Numbered from the stretch's first letter, positions 12,011 through 24,779 are shown. The stretch is DNA of 64,000 nucleotides from Adenanthera pavonina (GCA_026686845.1 JAIVEN010000024.1:9845501-9909500); one strand, 5' to 3'. The notes: generated by a model not told the origin, from the sequence alone. Program-made: numbers and translations.

Positions 12011-12973
12011 GTTTTCTCTGAAATCCTTCTTAAAGCTTTAATTCAATCAATAATAATACTAACTTAAGCATCGGAGTATCTAGAAGTCTATTTTGCAGGT
12101 ACTTTTTGATTTGAAACAATCAAAATCTGATGAAAAGAAATAACCTGCATGTTAGAATGAAGTTATGGTGAAAAGAAGAGGCTTATGGGGATAACAAAGC
12201 TATCAGTACGTGTTTATGAGCTTTTCAAATTTGGTTATCCGCATAATCCCATAACCTTATGCTAAAAATAAGTTAATTTTCTGGTGTGCATAGACTCTGT
12301 ATTTGAGGTTATTTGGATAAGATGTGGAGTTTTTCACGAAAATGAGAGCTTTTGTGAACCTCTGGCCTCTGTGAAACTCGATATTCGGATAAGGTCTCCA
12401 CCTTATGTGCATAACCTATCTTGTTTGCTTCATTGTATGTGCTTTGTAAAATTCAATTTTAGGATAACCTGCCTACCTTATCCGCATAACATTACTTCTA
12501 GAGAAGAAGTTCCTGAAGTAAGAACGTTATCCGCATAAGATGACAAGGTTATCCAGATAACCCGTTTTGTGCCAATTTTTGAGTATGCCTTTTGAGAAAC
12601 TCCTTTTCATGAAAACATGATATGCCTATCCGGATAACTTCCCTCTTCTCTCCTCTGACTCAACTCAGTTATACAGACAACCAAAGGACCTTATCCACAT
12701 AACCCAGCTATCTGTGATCCTGCATACTCCTTCTAAAGCTTGTTATTCGCATAACTTCCATAGGCTATCCGTATAACCTCGAGACTATATATAGGATTCT
12801 CTAATTTTCAGTAGAACCTTGTGCAGAAAACCTAACCCTATCCTAAAAACCTCAAATCGTACTCTTCAAGCTTTCCAAAATCTCCAAAAATCCATCCAAT
12901 TTGCTGCTCTCAAAACTCTTTTCGGCCAATTCTAAACCTCTTTTACCTTCCCACATCATCTGGAATCACTGAT
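12011..12973 (+). promoter_or_regulatory. pol-env spacer of B2 with box array and TATA box
   Basis: Non-coding stretch between the pol end and the env-like ATG. From about 12183 to 12780 it holds roughly a dozen boxes of the same GGTTATCCGCATAACC type as the B2 LTR (for example GGTTATCCGCATAA at 12233, CCTTATCCGCATAAC at 12477, GGTTATCCAGATAACC at 12547, CTATCCGTATAACC at 12765). They are followed by TATATATAGGATTC (TATA at 12786-12793), about 180 nt before the ATG at 12974. This repeats the LTR order of boxes, TATA, leader. Extra boxes near env are known for Sireviruses; an internal promoter for env is my inference. Confidence 0.75.
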
Positions 12974-15900
12974 ATGGCAAAGACTAAGTGTGACAATCAA
13001 GGGGAATGATCACAGTGTAATATAAAGTTAAAATATGCTTCGAAATCACCCAGTGGAGGGAAGAGAGAAGCTGAAGTTGGGTCAAGTATTCCAATGAAGA
13101 AGCCCAGAACACCAAAGCCAAAGGAAATCTTAGAATCAAAACCTCAGGTTGACATACATGTAAGTTCTTTTGCTACTGAGTTTGAGGAAGCTTTGATTAT
13201 AGATGAACTTATTGGTATAAGAATATTAAAAGAATCATATGAGGCTGATTTCAAAAAATGTAAGGTAGTCAAGCCTCTCTTTATTAAGATAGAAGAATTT
13301 CTAGTGTGGAATAAGTTTGATTCTGCTAGGCTGGTAGAAAAATATAGAGGACTGATTGAACTAAAAGAGGAATATGATGAGGAAGCTGTGCGTGCTTGGG
13401 GCAATTCTCTGAGAATTAATGTAACACCTTATATTAGAGCCCATTTCCCATGTATTAGATTATTTTAGATGCCTTTCATCATATTTTAAAAACTAGAATC
13501 ATAATAAAATAAAAATAGAATTTTAAAAATTTAGGAACTGTTCATTTGGCAATTTTCATTTTACCCAATGAATTTTGAAAATTCATAACTAAATATAGAA
13601 AAATCATCTTAAGGTGATTCAAGTCTCAAAAGTTTTATTAAATTTAGATCTACATGAAAAATATATGAAACAGTAACTTCATACAGTAAATTTTGTGGAC
13701 TTTTACTATTCATTTGGTCATTTTTCTACCTTCCAGTTTTCTAACCTTAATTTTGAAAAATTATATTTCATTATATTAATGACTAAATCATGTATACTGT
13801 ATGTCATTTGAAAGATATATATTTTTACTTATACACATATTTTTTTATACATTTATTTCACTTACACAGGGCATAATATTAACTTAAATTGTGAAGGGTC
13901 AGAATACTACTGTTACTGGGACAGTTTTGGGAAAACTTATATATCTCTTATTCTATAGCACCAATCATTTGCAAATCAGTGGCATATGGAACTTAAGACA
14001 TAGACCTTTTTATAAATGTAATCCACTAAATTTTTGGAGTTCTATATAATTTTATATTGTCTTTTTAATTTTTCAATACCTAACTTCCAGATTTCAGTTT
14101 TCCTAATCTTGCCCTATTCTAACCCAAAATTTGAAAATTCACCACAAATTGTACAATTATCCAATTTATGTGTTCTTTAGTTCTATGAAAAGCTTATTCC
14201 ATATAATTTTAGAGAATATAAATTACTTAAGCTAATTGTCCTGTTTTACATGAACAGTACCTATGTTCTCTCAGACTGCTTAAGATGAGCCTTTCCATTC
14301 CTAATTTATCAAAATAAGCTCCATAACCTTTTCACATCATCATCAATTGCATCAATTCCATACATAACATATCATAGTATATTAAGAATCATAATACCAT
14401 AGTGATACAGACCACATGGCATATACATGATTTTTCGTAATATCCTTAAATACAATGTCATAACTTGAATTATCAATTTAAGCATTGATTCTCTTTTCTT
14501 ACTCCATAGCTACCTTGTCTTCAATGCCATTGCTTGTAGCTAATGTAGTTTTCATTTTGGGAGGGTGAGATTCATTGAATCTCAGTAACAATCACTATTC
14601 ATGTAATCATATTATCACATTAAACATATAATCATCATAAAACATCAAGTGAATACTTTTAAACATTTATGCTATAATATTTTACAAAAATTTTGATGGA
14701 GTTTCATTTTGTATTTTGGACATCCTGGGGCCTCAAAACCCCCAAATTAACTTAACCAATATTCTTAAAGCATCACAAATGATCATATCAAATAATAGGT
14801 AAGTCATCAAATTCATTAAAAATCACATGACAATATAAGGCAAGAATAGATTAATTGCTACTTTTATGCTTCTACTTGCTTTTCCTTTGAGTTGTACCTC
14901 TTCCAAACACTTCTCTAAGCTTTCTTAGGCTTCCTCAAACCTAAACATATCATCAAACAACTACTCAAGCTAATGGTTCCATGACTTTCTTCAACAAGTG
15001 TTCATGAAACCCTAATTCTTCAAAAATTCACCAAAAATTCATTCCTAGCTAAAAAATGATGAATTATACCTCTATTCCATGTAATTTTTCATGAGGAATC
15101 CAAATATGGCTTTAGAATTACCAAATTCTATCTCTAGCTATGGTTACTGTTCATTCCGAATCAAACCCTAACTTTTTCACTTTGTTATCCATTTAGTCTT
15201 TCTTGCATCCAACACTTGTTTTTAAGGTTTTAGACCATGCGGAACCCATTTTTGGGGTCAAATACATGAAATTCCAACTCTAAACATGAATATTAGCCAG
15301 CCAAAAGTCATAGAAAATCGAAGGAAATTGCTATACTTCCTGATACATCAAACTACCAACATATTCAAGCTTTAAATGAGTATCCTAGTATTTCCCCTAT
15401 TTTCTATGGTTTGTAAACTCATTTCCTTGCTAAATCATGTTTGGCCGAAACCCTAAGGGAGTGAGGAAGAAATTCTACTCCAAGAACCATGCTTCAAATC
15501 TTACAACTAACAAGCTTGAAGTAGAGAAGCAACTTACTAATGGTTGAACTTTTAATTCCCTTGAGTTCCTTCTCCGTCCTTCTGTCTTTTCTCTCTTCTC
15601 CCTTGCGGTTTTCTCTTCTATTTTGCTGCTGGAAGTGAACGTGCGGAATGGGTGGTTAAGTGGCTTAACCATATAGCTTAATCATGATTAACACTTAACC
15701 AACTTACGTTACTTTTTGGCCAAAAATTCAACTCCTTCCTGAGGAAGTTTTGGGGCAAAAATTAGCTGCCCATGCTGCCCAATTCAAATGCCAATAAGTG
15801 GTGTTTAAGTGTCCAAAATTGCTCAATTTTTCATGGTCAAGATATATCTTGAATCGGGTCATTTTTAACCGTACTGATAAAATTGTTTTTTATAGTAGTT

Positions 15901-18117
15901 TAGCATTTTTGGACTACAGGACTATTCCACTTTTATTTTTATATTTCCTTAATTATCCTGTCCTGATTACCATTTAATCATCCGTGGGGCCTATAATTTA
16001 CTTTATCAGTTTACTGTTACTTTTAGACACTCGGCATTAATTATTTCTTCATCCTTAAACATTAACCCTTAGTTCCATATACCATTAGTCTCTTCTCGTC
16101 AAGAGCTTCGTTTTGACAGTAATTTTATATATTTACAAAATTACCCCTAACTTGGATTAATTATAATTTTTGAAACTTTCGGGTCATTAGGTGTAATTTT
16201 TCCCAAGAGCTTTTACAGTTGGACTCCGTGTGAATTTTATGATTTCAGGACATGGATGCCATTTTTATAATTCTTTGGGGAAAAATATAATTTTCTCATT
16301 TTTCTATTCAACTAGAAAAATACCACTTTGCCCTTTTTCACGCAAAATAGTGTATACCCGTTTTTGAAAATTATCTATACATTTTCTAAATATTTTAGTT
16401 TTCTTAGGATATTACAAGTAACCATGACACAAAGGTGCTTGAAGTGAGATTGAGGAAGAGGTGGATTGCCCTGCATCTTGACTTGTGTGAAATTCTGAGT
16501 TTTCTTACTGGAGGAATAAGGGTGAACATGGAGACTTCAAAGTATCCTCCTGAAAATGAAGCTATTAATGAGGACACTAAGGAAGAAGCCAATTACAAAT
16601 GGAGCACAATAGTATCAAGGCTACTCAGGCAAAGGCACAATATGCCTACTGAAGGGAAAATAGCTCCAACTCTACTAAGTGTTGGGAACAGGATTCTGCA
16701 TTACATTGTCTCTCGTATGTTCTTCAACAAGAGTGGAGGCTTCAACTACCTATCAAGAGGGGAATTCTAAGTCATACTACCACTGATAAAGGAAAAACCA
16801 GTGAATGTGGTGGATATCATCCTGTAGAGAATGTGAAAAGCAAGAACCTACAAATAGGACTCTCAGCTACCATTTAGGCATATTATCACTAAGGTTCTAA
16901 AATTTCACAACATTCTACATATTGAGAGAGGCCCTGCACTACTTCCAGAAGAATTCAGTGAGAAAGTTCTGTAGAATACGGGAATGAGCCTAGAGAATGG
17001 CAGATGGGTTGACAAGAAGAGGGATATTGAAACTGGTTCTGAGTCCACAGCTGCCTCAAAAAGTCTTACGATTGGTGATTCCAGTTCCTCTCCATCCACA
17101 CCCTCTGAACCACCTCAATCCATGCAACCTGAGCCTGATACCCTTACTCCTAATCCAAGCAAGCCTGATGAAACTCTAGCCTCTGACCTACCTACACCTA
17201 TAGACATTCCTACATTGTACCAAAACCTGTTCCAGATTGCCATGGCCACCAGGAAAGAACACAGAGAAGATATGATCAATCTTGGGTATCTCATTGCTGA
17301 GATGCAAGAAAAGTTTGAGACCAAATTTGAGAGTCTTACCCAAGAAGTGAAATCCCTACGTGAGCAAATAGCTTCTGGTGTACCTCAACCCTCCTCTTCT
17401 CCTTTCCAACCACCTCCTCCCATATACACTAAACCTTCTACCTCTGCACAATCACGTGCTCTATCACAGGACCTTAGTCCTAACCTGGACTATGGTTTTG
17501 AGGAAGAAGCTGTCAATGATTCAAGCAGAGCTCTAATTCCCTTGCCTGAAGGTGTCTTTATTCACCAAATTTATCTTCATCACTGTAGACAAGAGATTAA
17601 TGCTCTCTTTCCTCCTCTCTCTGATCCTATCTCCTTTGAGGGTATCGGTTACCTTGCTGATGCTGCTGTGCAGGAAATCATCATTATTGCCTCTGATTCT
17701 AATCCCTTTCTTGCACCCCTTCCCACTATCTCACCTCTACCTGTGATGTCTGATATACCTTACACTTTTGTGTTTCCTTCTGTTTCTCTTGCTACTGCTA
17801 TTGTGCCACTTCAACCTGTCCCAGTGTCCATTGTTCTAGCTCAATCTTCCACATTTCCTCTTTCTCTGCATGAAAGACTTCAAAGAATTAGGGAATGGAA
17901 GGCCAAGCTTGATCAGGACATTGCTAGGATGGATGCTCAAGTTGCACAACCCCCTCCTGTTGCTGATGACAAAAAGAGGGAGAAAGCAGAGAAGGAAGAG
18001 GAAAAATTAGAGAAGGTAGAAGAGAAAGAAGAAAAGAAAGAGGTGAAAGAAAAGAAGAAGAAGAAATCTAAGCCCAAGAAGAAGAAAAAGTCAACTCCTT
18101 CAGAAAAAGAATCCTAA
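12974..18117 (+). pseudogene. Env-like gene of B2, split by solo LTR S2
   Basis: ATG at 12974 (MAKTK), the same place as in C (MARVK) and B1. An early TGA stop follows after about 11 codons; recognisable sequence resumes to 13419, then S2 interrupts. After S2 the frame continues in step with C (the region around NEVLEIP and the IL.YIVSR block), with stops near 16770-16975, then an open C-terminal part 16984-18117. That part has a Pro/Ser-rich middle, a coiled-coil-like stretch near 17280-17380 and a Lys/Glu-rich tail ending in KKKKKSTPSEKES. No signal peptide or membrane segment is evident, so 'env-like' is positional only. Confidence 0.85.
13420..16416 (+). repeat. Solo LTR of family S (copy S2)
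   Basis: 2,997 bp, starts TGTAACACC and ends GATATTACA, flanked by ATTAA (13415-13419) and AGTAA (16417-16421): a 5-bp target duplication with one mismatch. If the insert and one copy of the duplication are taken out, the env-like frame of B2 has exactly the same spacing as in C, which confirms both ends. No ORF is shared with other copies, no internal TG...CA boundary and no PBS are visible, so it is a solo LTR. Confidence 0.93.
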
Positions 18118-18407
18118 CTGGACTTGTTGTTTTATGCTTTTGTAGCTTTCAGTTGTTTTCACACTTCTTGTTCTCAGTTGTTCTTGCTTCTGTACTTGTA
18201 ATGACTATTTATAATACAATTAATTTCTTTATGTGAACCTTGTTTATCCTTGGTGTTCTCTTTCTGTGAACTTCGCTTATTCCTGGTGTTCCTTCTTCTA
18301 AAAATATGCACTACATTATTTGACTTTATTTAAACTATGCACATATTGAGAGGGAGCTTTATGCAAACCCAAGCACTAACAATGAGTTTAAGTTGTTTTG
18401 TCATCAT

Positions 18408-18422
18408 AAAAAAGGAAGAAAA
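18408..18422 (+). other. Polypurine tract of B2
   Basis: AAAAAAGGAAGAAAA directly before the 3' LTR start TGTCAATTC. It is degenerate compared with AAAAAGGGGGAGAA in B1 and C. A second purine run (GAGAGGGAG) lies upstream near 18348, in line with the repeated PPTs known in Sireviruses. It follows the conserved 'gttttgtcatcat' string. Confidence 0.85.
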
Positions 18423-18912
18423 TGTCAATTCAAATGTTTTGATGATTTTAAAACAAATGAGCTTGGAGATTCCAATATCAAAGGAACACAAGTGAAATGA
18501 AGAACAAAGTTGGAGTTTCCTAAAGATTGAAAAGCTATTTCACATGCTTTAAGAAATTATTTGTAAAAGAAGGTAGTTTAGCTTTGAATTTCAACTAACC
18601 CAATTTTAATTGAGATAACTAGTTGAATGATTAATGATTAGCTCATGATTTCAAAATGGTTTTCGTGAAAAGAGTTATCTTATAAAGATAAAGCTTCAAT
18701 TTCAAAATGATTCTAAGTGTTCAATTGGTTTTCATAAACCTGTTTTAACTTATAGGGATAAGGTCTCAATTTCAAAGATGTTCCTAGGTGTTTACCCTAT
18801 TTTCAAGAAAATATTTTACCTTATACGTATAACCATTGAAGGTTATGGGGATAAAGACTCAATCTCAAAGCTTTTCCAAAGCCCATTCTTCAATTTCATG
18901 AAAAGGGATTGA

Positions 18913-19549
18913 GGTTATCCACATAACACAGCTTGGGGATCAAGTTCTCAAGTCTGTCCAGGTGGTTATCCTAATAAGGTAGGCACCTTATTCACATAGG
19001 GAAGTGAACAATGAAGGCAAGTAGTACTGTATAGCCCGTAATTTGCATAACCTAGGGAGGTTGTCCGCATAACGTGTGTCACAGCACACTTGGACTCTTC
19101 TTTGTTAAAAGGTTATCTGCATGACCTATATTTCAGAGTACTTGAACTTTCCTCAAGTAAAAAGGTTATCCGCATAACCCAGGGAGGTTATCCACATAAC
19201 CAATATTTCAGAGTACTTGAACTTTTCTCAGATAAACAGGTTATCCGCATAACCTATGTTACAGAACTCATAGCTCTTCTTCTGCAAAATAGGTTATCTG
19301 CATAACCTTGGAAGGTTGTCCTGATAACCTAAGCTTCACAAAAACTCAGTTTGAGAAAAACATAACGTTATCCTAATAACTGAGTGGGTTATCATGAAAA
19401 TGACTTTGAGCTAAAACTTAGTCATTCTGGGTAGCATGATATCCTCATCACCTAGCTAGGTTATCCACATAACGAAAGCTTACGTTGAAAATAAAGGCAA
19501 ACAGTTACCCATTATTTGCATAATCTGTGGAGGTTATCTGCATAACCTC
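18913..19549 (+). promoter_or_regulatory. U3 box array, GGTTATCCGCATAACC type (B2 3' LTR)
   Basis: Same array as 5886-6444 with independent substitutions: for example AGGTTATCCGCATAACCCAGGGAGGTTATCC-type pairs near 19166-19200 and TTATCCGCATAACC near 19241. Copy number and order differ a little from the 5' LTR, showing gain or loss of boxes within one element. Confidence 0.83.
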
Positions 19550-19935
19550 TGTCAGATACATTTAATGCGGTAGGTGAAAGGCTATTTTACTGAGAGTAAT
19601 GGCTAATCTTTGTTTCCAACGGATAATTCTGCCCTTAAACTATAAATAGGACCTCATTTAAGTTTGAAAGTAGAGAAAAACAATAAATACGCCAAAACTC
19701 TGCTGATTCAATTTCTGGGTCATTCAAAGCTTACCTACCCTCTATTTTACTCATTCATTGTATCTTAACTTTCATATCCACTCTTTTGAGAGAGTTTACA
19801 TTCTGTATACATCTACATACTTGTAGAGAGTGTTTAGTGTGAGAATACACTAAAGGAGGTATTCTTACTCTTGAGTGAGAATAGTAAAGGAGTTTATTTC
19901 AGCTCAAAGTTTGAGTTGATGTTGTACTATGGTTA

Positions 19936-20239
19936 TTGCAAGAACCCATTCAAATCTTGCAAGAGATAATGGAGAAATCTCAAGTGGTGACTTAAGGAAT
20001 GGCCGTAAGTCAAGTGGAGTAGACCAAATCAGAATAAATTACTGAGTCTTCTTCTCATTACTCTTTATTTCTTATACTCTTCAAATCTTGCAAGAACCCA
20101 TTCAAATCTTGCAAGAGATAATGGAGAAATCTCAAGTGGTGACTTAAGGAATGGCCGTAAGTCAAGTGGAGTAGACCAAATCAGAATAAATTACTGAGTC
20201 TTCTTCTCATTACTCTTTATTTCTTATACTCTGTTTTTC
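19936..20239 (+). repeat. 152-bp tandem duplication in B2 3' LTR
   Basis: Two almost identical units, 19936-20087 and 20088-20239, both starting TTGCAAGAACCCATTC and containing 'gaaatctcaagtggtgac' and 'ggccgtaagtcaagtgg'. The join lies in the short repeat TCAAATCTTGCAAG, which also occurs inside the unit, so replication slippage or unequal exchange at that repeat is likely. Since the 5' LTR has only one unit, the duplication came after insertion of B2. Confidence 0.92.
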
Positions 20240-20339
20240 AGAAAATTTTTAGTATCACCACTGTATTTCATTTTTGCAGAAAAATTTCAATCTTTCCAAT
20301 TCACCCCCCTCTTGGAAAGCTAGCTGAACTAACAGACAT

Positions 20340-20957
20340 GACATTATGTTCAATGTCTACATGTGTGTAAGGTTCCAATCATGTCCCAAGGAGTCCCATA
20401 CAATAGCTGTGAGGAGAATTTTCAGATATCTAATTGGAACATCACATTTGGGAATTTTGTATCCAAAAAGCAATGGAGAAGAACTCATAGGATATACTAA
20501 TGCTGACTTTACTGGATCCAAAACTAACAGAAAGAGCACAAGTGGAATGTGCCAATTTCTGGGTGGATCCCTGGTTTCCTAGTTTAGCAAGAAATAGAAC
20601 AGTGTAGCTCTCTCCACAGCTGAAGCTGAATACATAGCTGCTAGAAGCTGCTGTGCTCAAGTTCTTTCGATGAAGCAGCAACTTGAAGATCTTGAGATTG
20701 AGATGAAGGAAATACTAATAAAATGTGATAATCAAAGTGCCATCAATATCACAAAGATTCCAGTCATACATTCAAGGACTAAACACATTGAAGTTAGATA
20801 TCACTTCATATGGGACCATGTCTGAAAAGGAGATATCAAATTTGAATTTGTCCCTACTGAAGAATAGCTGGCAGACATCTTGACAAAACCAATTGCAGAA
20901 GATAGATACTATAAGGTCAAGAGAGAATTGGGAATGGTGAATCCCAATGAGCTGTAA
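20340..20957 (+). pseudogene. pol of B1, 3' part: end of RT and RNase H
   Basis: Continues B1 RT directly after the GACAT duplication (IMFNVYMCVRFQSCPKES). RNase H motifs seen: YTNADFTG (first Asp position altered, D to N), TAEAEY, KCDNQSA. In-frame stops occur, for example TAG after GGSLVS (20580) and in the segment before LADILTKP. It ends at TAA 20955-20957 after the conserved GMVNPNEL. Confidence 0.9.
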
Positions 20958-22048
20958 GCAAGTTACTAACTAAATCTATTTAAGTTTCTAAAGTTAAGTT
21001 ATTAAAATTTATACTAACTTAAGCATCGGAGTATGTTTAAGATGTTTTATAGATACTCCTCATAAGTTTAAGTGATAGAAAATTCAAGTTAATGGAGTTT
21101 ATCATACCTGCTTAGTCAACAACTGCTGAAAGAGATTTGGAAATTCAAACTTTTAGCTCATTTCTGTATGTTCAATTATGAAAAATTCATATTTTGGATG
21201 ATGATAGATGAATTTCCATGTTAAATTATGATTTTGAATAAGTTGGTATGCTTAAAATTTAAACTTAAGTGCTAAACAGATGTATTTTAGTGCCTCACAT
21301 GTTGTTACAGTACTGTCAAGTTGCTCAAAATTTTTTTAGTTGCTAGGAGGAAATTCAAATTTTGATTAATTGATATGAGTATTGACTGTGTTCAGGTGTT
21401 CAACATACGAACTTTAACAACTCAAAATTCGTATCTCAAAAATCTCTTTACAAAGTCATACAATTCGAATTTTGAACCACAAAATTCGTCTATTGAACAT
21501 CTTTTGCTTGTGAGCCTCACTTGGACTCTTAAAATTCAAACTTTAAGGGCACAACATTCATCTGCTGAAACATGCATAAATGCTGAAACATGCAGAAATG
21601 TTAAGTCTCTATTAGATAAATTTCAAGGTTTAAATTCATATGTTAAATCTCTTATTCATGTCTAAATCATGATTGAACTTTGAAAATTTGAACTTTGGTA
21701 GCTCAAAGTTCATCTATTAAAGAGTATATCTATATCTAAGCTACTAATAGATGAACTTTAAGGATGAAAATTCGTCTGCAAACAGTTTTTCTAAAATGAC
21801 CAGGCAACATAACCGATCGAAATTTGAATTTTGACCTCAAAATTCGTCTGTTGAATGATTACATAGGCTAAAATTGAGGGTCTTGCGCTGAACAAACGCA
21901 ACCATATTCTTTTTTTTTAAAGCTATTCACCTTCTCTCTTAATTTCTCATTAATTCCTTCTGTGAATCTTCATTTCCCATCGATTAATCTTCTACCTATA
22001 CCTTATAAACCCCTTCCAAGCATCTCTCATCAACAATCTATCTTAGAA
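20958..22048 (+). promoter_or_regulatory. pol-env spacer of B1 with TTCG-type boxes
   Basis: No coding potential. From about 21405 to 21850 there are repeated boxes of the type AAAATTCGTCTG and TTCGAATTTTG (for example near 21424, 21466, 21480, 21767, 21816, 21838), the same kind as in the B1 LTR (24780-25337). A weak TATAAA at 22004-22009 lies about 40 nt before the env-like ATG (22049). A pyrimidine-rich leader precedes it. The role as an internal promoter is inferred. Confidence 0.65.
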
Positions 22049-24243
22049 ATGGCAAGGTTTAAGAATCCTAACGTTGGAAAAGAATAGGCTAGACCCAAGC
22101 GAGTGATTAAGTCTCAATATGCATCTAAGGAAGGTGAAACAAAGAAGAGAAAAGACGAATCTAGTAAAGGAACACCCTCCAAAAAGCAGAAAACCACACC
22201 CAGGGCTGAATCAAAGAGATAAGTCCCTGTTGTCTCCATTTCTAGCACAGAGTCTAAGGAACTGCAACTAACAACGGAACCTCTATGCAGCATTACCCAA
22301 ATATTGGAGGAGTACATCACAAAGTTTGTCAGTAAGAAGGTAATTAGCCCTTATTGTACTAAGTTGGAAGATTTTCTGATTTGCAACAGTTTTGATGCTG
22401 GGATATGGCTGGTGAGATATAAGAATTTGTTGGAAATAAAAGAAAGGTATGATGATGAGGTAATCAAGATGTGATCTGCTGCCTTATCATATAATAGCAA
22501 AAAGAAGAGATGACAAGTTAATCTAATGTCTAGGACTTTGTGGCTTCTGATGAGACAATCAATGAAGTTTTGGAGATCCCTAGGCAAGATGGCTTCAAGA
22601 TTGATATCACCACCTCAAGATACATAGATAAGGATGAAGAAGCAGATAAGGAAGGTGGTCAATTCTTGAACTACAAAGAGAGCACAGTCCTAAATACTCT
22701 ATTCAGAAGGCATGAAAACAGGCCTCTTTTGAGAAAGGTAAAGCCCTCTAATCTAAGTGTCCAAGCTAGAGTCCTGTACTACATAGTGTTTAGGATCATA
22801 TTCAACAAAATGGGAAGATTTAACTTGATTTCAAGGGCTGAGGCTCATGTGATGACTGCTCTGATGCGAGGGAAACAACTAAATCTGGGCCATGTCATCT
22901 TCCAGCAAATGATCAAGGTATGGGATCAAAGGAAAGATTCCACCTTGCCTTATGCATCTATCATTACCAAGATGCTTCAGTATGCAAAGATTAAACACTT
23001 GGAGAAGGAAAAAGGAAAGCCTACTAAAATATTCAAGGAGGAAGAGTTGCAGTAGATGGGCATAGAGAGAAAGAAAGGAAGATGGATTAGCAAGGGTGCA
23101 GGAAAGTCAGAAGATTTATTTTATGAGAGAGGTGAATTACAATAGTAAGAGGGACTTCTAAGGTTATTTCACACACAGAGCCTTCACCACAGCCATCCCA
23201 GTATGTTTCTACTCTACCTCAACCATCCTAACCTATTTCACCTCCACCACAGCCCACTCAGCCACCTCAACCCTCCACTCCACTCACTTAGGCTTAGCCA
23301 ACCACTACTATTAAGTTGTATGATAGTCTGTCTGCACTCATGTTGAGTATTAGAGATGAGTAGAATGCCAAGTTTGCTTACCTGCACGATCAAATCACAC
23401 AATTGGCCAAAAACATGAAAGTGGTTGTTGATTCCTCTGAAGACATCAGAAGTGCTATCCCTTCCATCTCAGCTCCTCCATATCAGCCTGAACCCTTTGA
23501 GCCTACCAAGTCTGTTTCTCTTGAACCTCTAAGTCCATTCAACTGGAATCCCTTACTACTATAAATGCTAAAACTAGGGCTACTGATACTATCGTTACCC
23601 CACAAGCCTCCAATAATGAGACAAGCCCTAGTCTATCCTTGGATTATGCCATGGAGGAAGAGGTTTCTCAGGAAGAAGGCTTTCACAATCCTATGATGGA
23701 AGATGTTGCTCAGGAATCACTTTTATCATCCCAATAATCTGAGCAAATGGAGAAATTAGTTGCAGCTATCACCTCCGTACCATCATCCAAGCTGCACTAA
23801 ATGAGGAAAGAAAACTTGTACCTTATGTAGATGTTGCTGCCATTGCACATGATGCAATTGTGTAAGCTCATAAAAGAAGGCTTGAGGAGATGTTTACTCC
23901 ACCACTTCCTCCATCATCACTCTCTAAGTTTGGTCTCACAGAGGAGCAAAAAGCTAGATTGGAAAACACTAGTAGGGAAACTCAAGAGCTCCTAAATGTA
24001 TCTGATGATGAAGAAGATGCAAATGAAGAATCTATTCCTCTTCCTCAAATACTTTCATTAGTTTTATTCATTCCTATCCCTCTTCAAGCTATTCCTGTGT
24101 CACATATTCCTCCTCCATCTATGCATGTTCTAGCTCTTGATAATGCCACAAAGGGGAAGAAGAAGACTGGGCATATTGGGAAGTCTGAAGCTGGGCAATC
24201 TGGCAAGACCTATATCAAGAAGTTCAAGCCTAAGAAGAAGTGA
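22049..24243 (+). pseudogene. Env-like gene of B1
   Basis: ATG at 22049 (MARFKNP, like MARVKIP in C). A stop occurs after about 12 codons (AAGAATAGG, near 22082), others near 22218 and 22472. The best-preserved parts are 22540-23055 (NEVLEIP region, YYIVFRIIFN block, HVMTA block) and 23890-24243 (Leu-rich piece, then a basic tail ending KKFKPKKK). Between them several stops and frameshifts. Same layout as the intact protein of C: basic N-terminus, conserved central domain, Pro/Ser-rich linker, Lys-rich C-terminus. Confidence 0.88.
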
Positions 24244-24541
24244 ACAAGCTAGAGAACCTAGGGATTAGATCTTAGGGCTGCTTGTCTTTGTTGTGTATCT
24301 CTACATCTTTTGTAGTATTTATTGTATACAAATGTTAATCTTGCTCTGCAGTGCCATGTACTTGTGTAATGAATCACTTTATTGAACTTTGAATTAATTA
24401 ATATAATATGATTATATATTTTCCTTCTGCTCTCTTACATGTGTTGTACTTATCTTTAAACTTTAATAAATATGTTGAAAGGGGAGTTCTTAGAAGCAAA
24501 CCCAAGTACTAATCTAGTTTGCAAGTTGTTTTGTCATCATC

Positions 24542-24555
24542 AAAAAGGGGGAGAA
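24542..24555 (+). other. Polypurine tract of B1
   Basis: AAAAAGGGGGAGAA immediately before the 3' LTR start TGTTGAATCG, identical to the tract of C (35901-35914, minus strand). A second purine run, GAAAGGGGAG, lies at about 24477-24486. Confidence 0.92.
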
Positions 24556-24779
24556 TGTTGAATCGTGTTTTGATGATTCTAAACAACTAAAGCTTGGAAG
24601 GAAAATATCAAAGGAGTATAAGAGCATACAAGTGAAGAAATCCAAGAAGAAATGTGTGAAGAATTAGTTGTCAGGAAAAGGCTTTGATTTATACTTATTT
24701 ATGTTGCCACATCATTGAAACAAGTGTTTTCACAGTTTTCCTATGTTAACATATGTGAGATTTTGAAAACACTGACTAA

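Larger units (their letters stand above)
5398..20334 (+). mobile_element. Sirevirus element B2 (plus strand), complete but decayed
   Basis: Full structure: 5' LTR (5398-7079), PBS, gag, pol, pol-env spacer, env-like gene, PPT, 3' LTR (18423-20334). Target duplication GACAT at 5393-5397 and 20335-20339, inside the RT of B1. Without the nested solo LTR S2 (2,997 bp plus 5 bp) it is about 11.9 kb, nearly the same as C (11,846 bp). It belongs to the GGTTATCCGCATAACC-box subfamily, unlike the others. Many stops, small deletions and a diverged 3' LTR show it is defective. Confidence 0.95.
18423..20334 (+). repeat. 3' LTR of B2 (with tandem duplication)
   Basis: Starts TGTCAATTCAAATG and ends GAACTAACA, followed by the GACAT target duplication. 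It carries the same box array as the 5' LTR (about 18913-19549), TATAAATA at 19641-19648 and the C-rich block near 20302. 1,912 bp because of a 152-bp tandem duplication (19936-20239) and a 50-bp stretch near 18935 that the 5' LTR lacks. Confidence 0.94.

Noticed and set aside
12284..12538. 84-codon open frame in the pol-env spacer of B2
   Set aside because: It reads through the box array (repeated I.R..PY.HN-like strings come from the boxes) and has no counterpart in the spacers of B1, A or C.
17552..17746. Extra plus-strand frames inside the B2 env-like gene
   Set aside because: Alternative frame of the Pro/Ser-rich part; the main frame (16984-18117) matches C.
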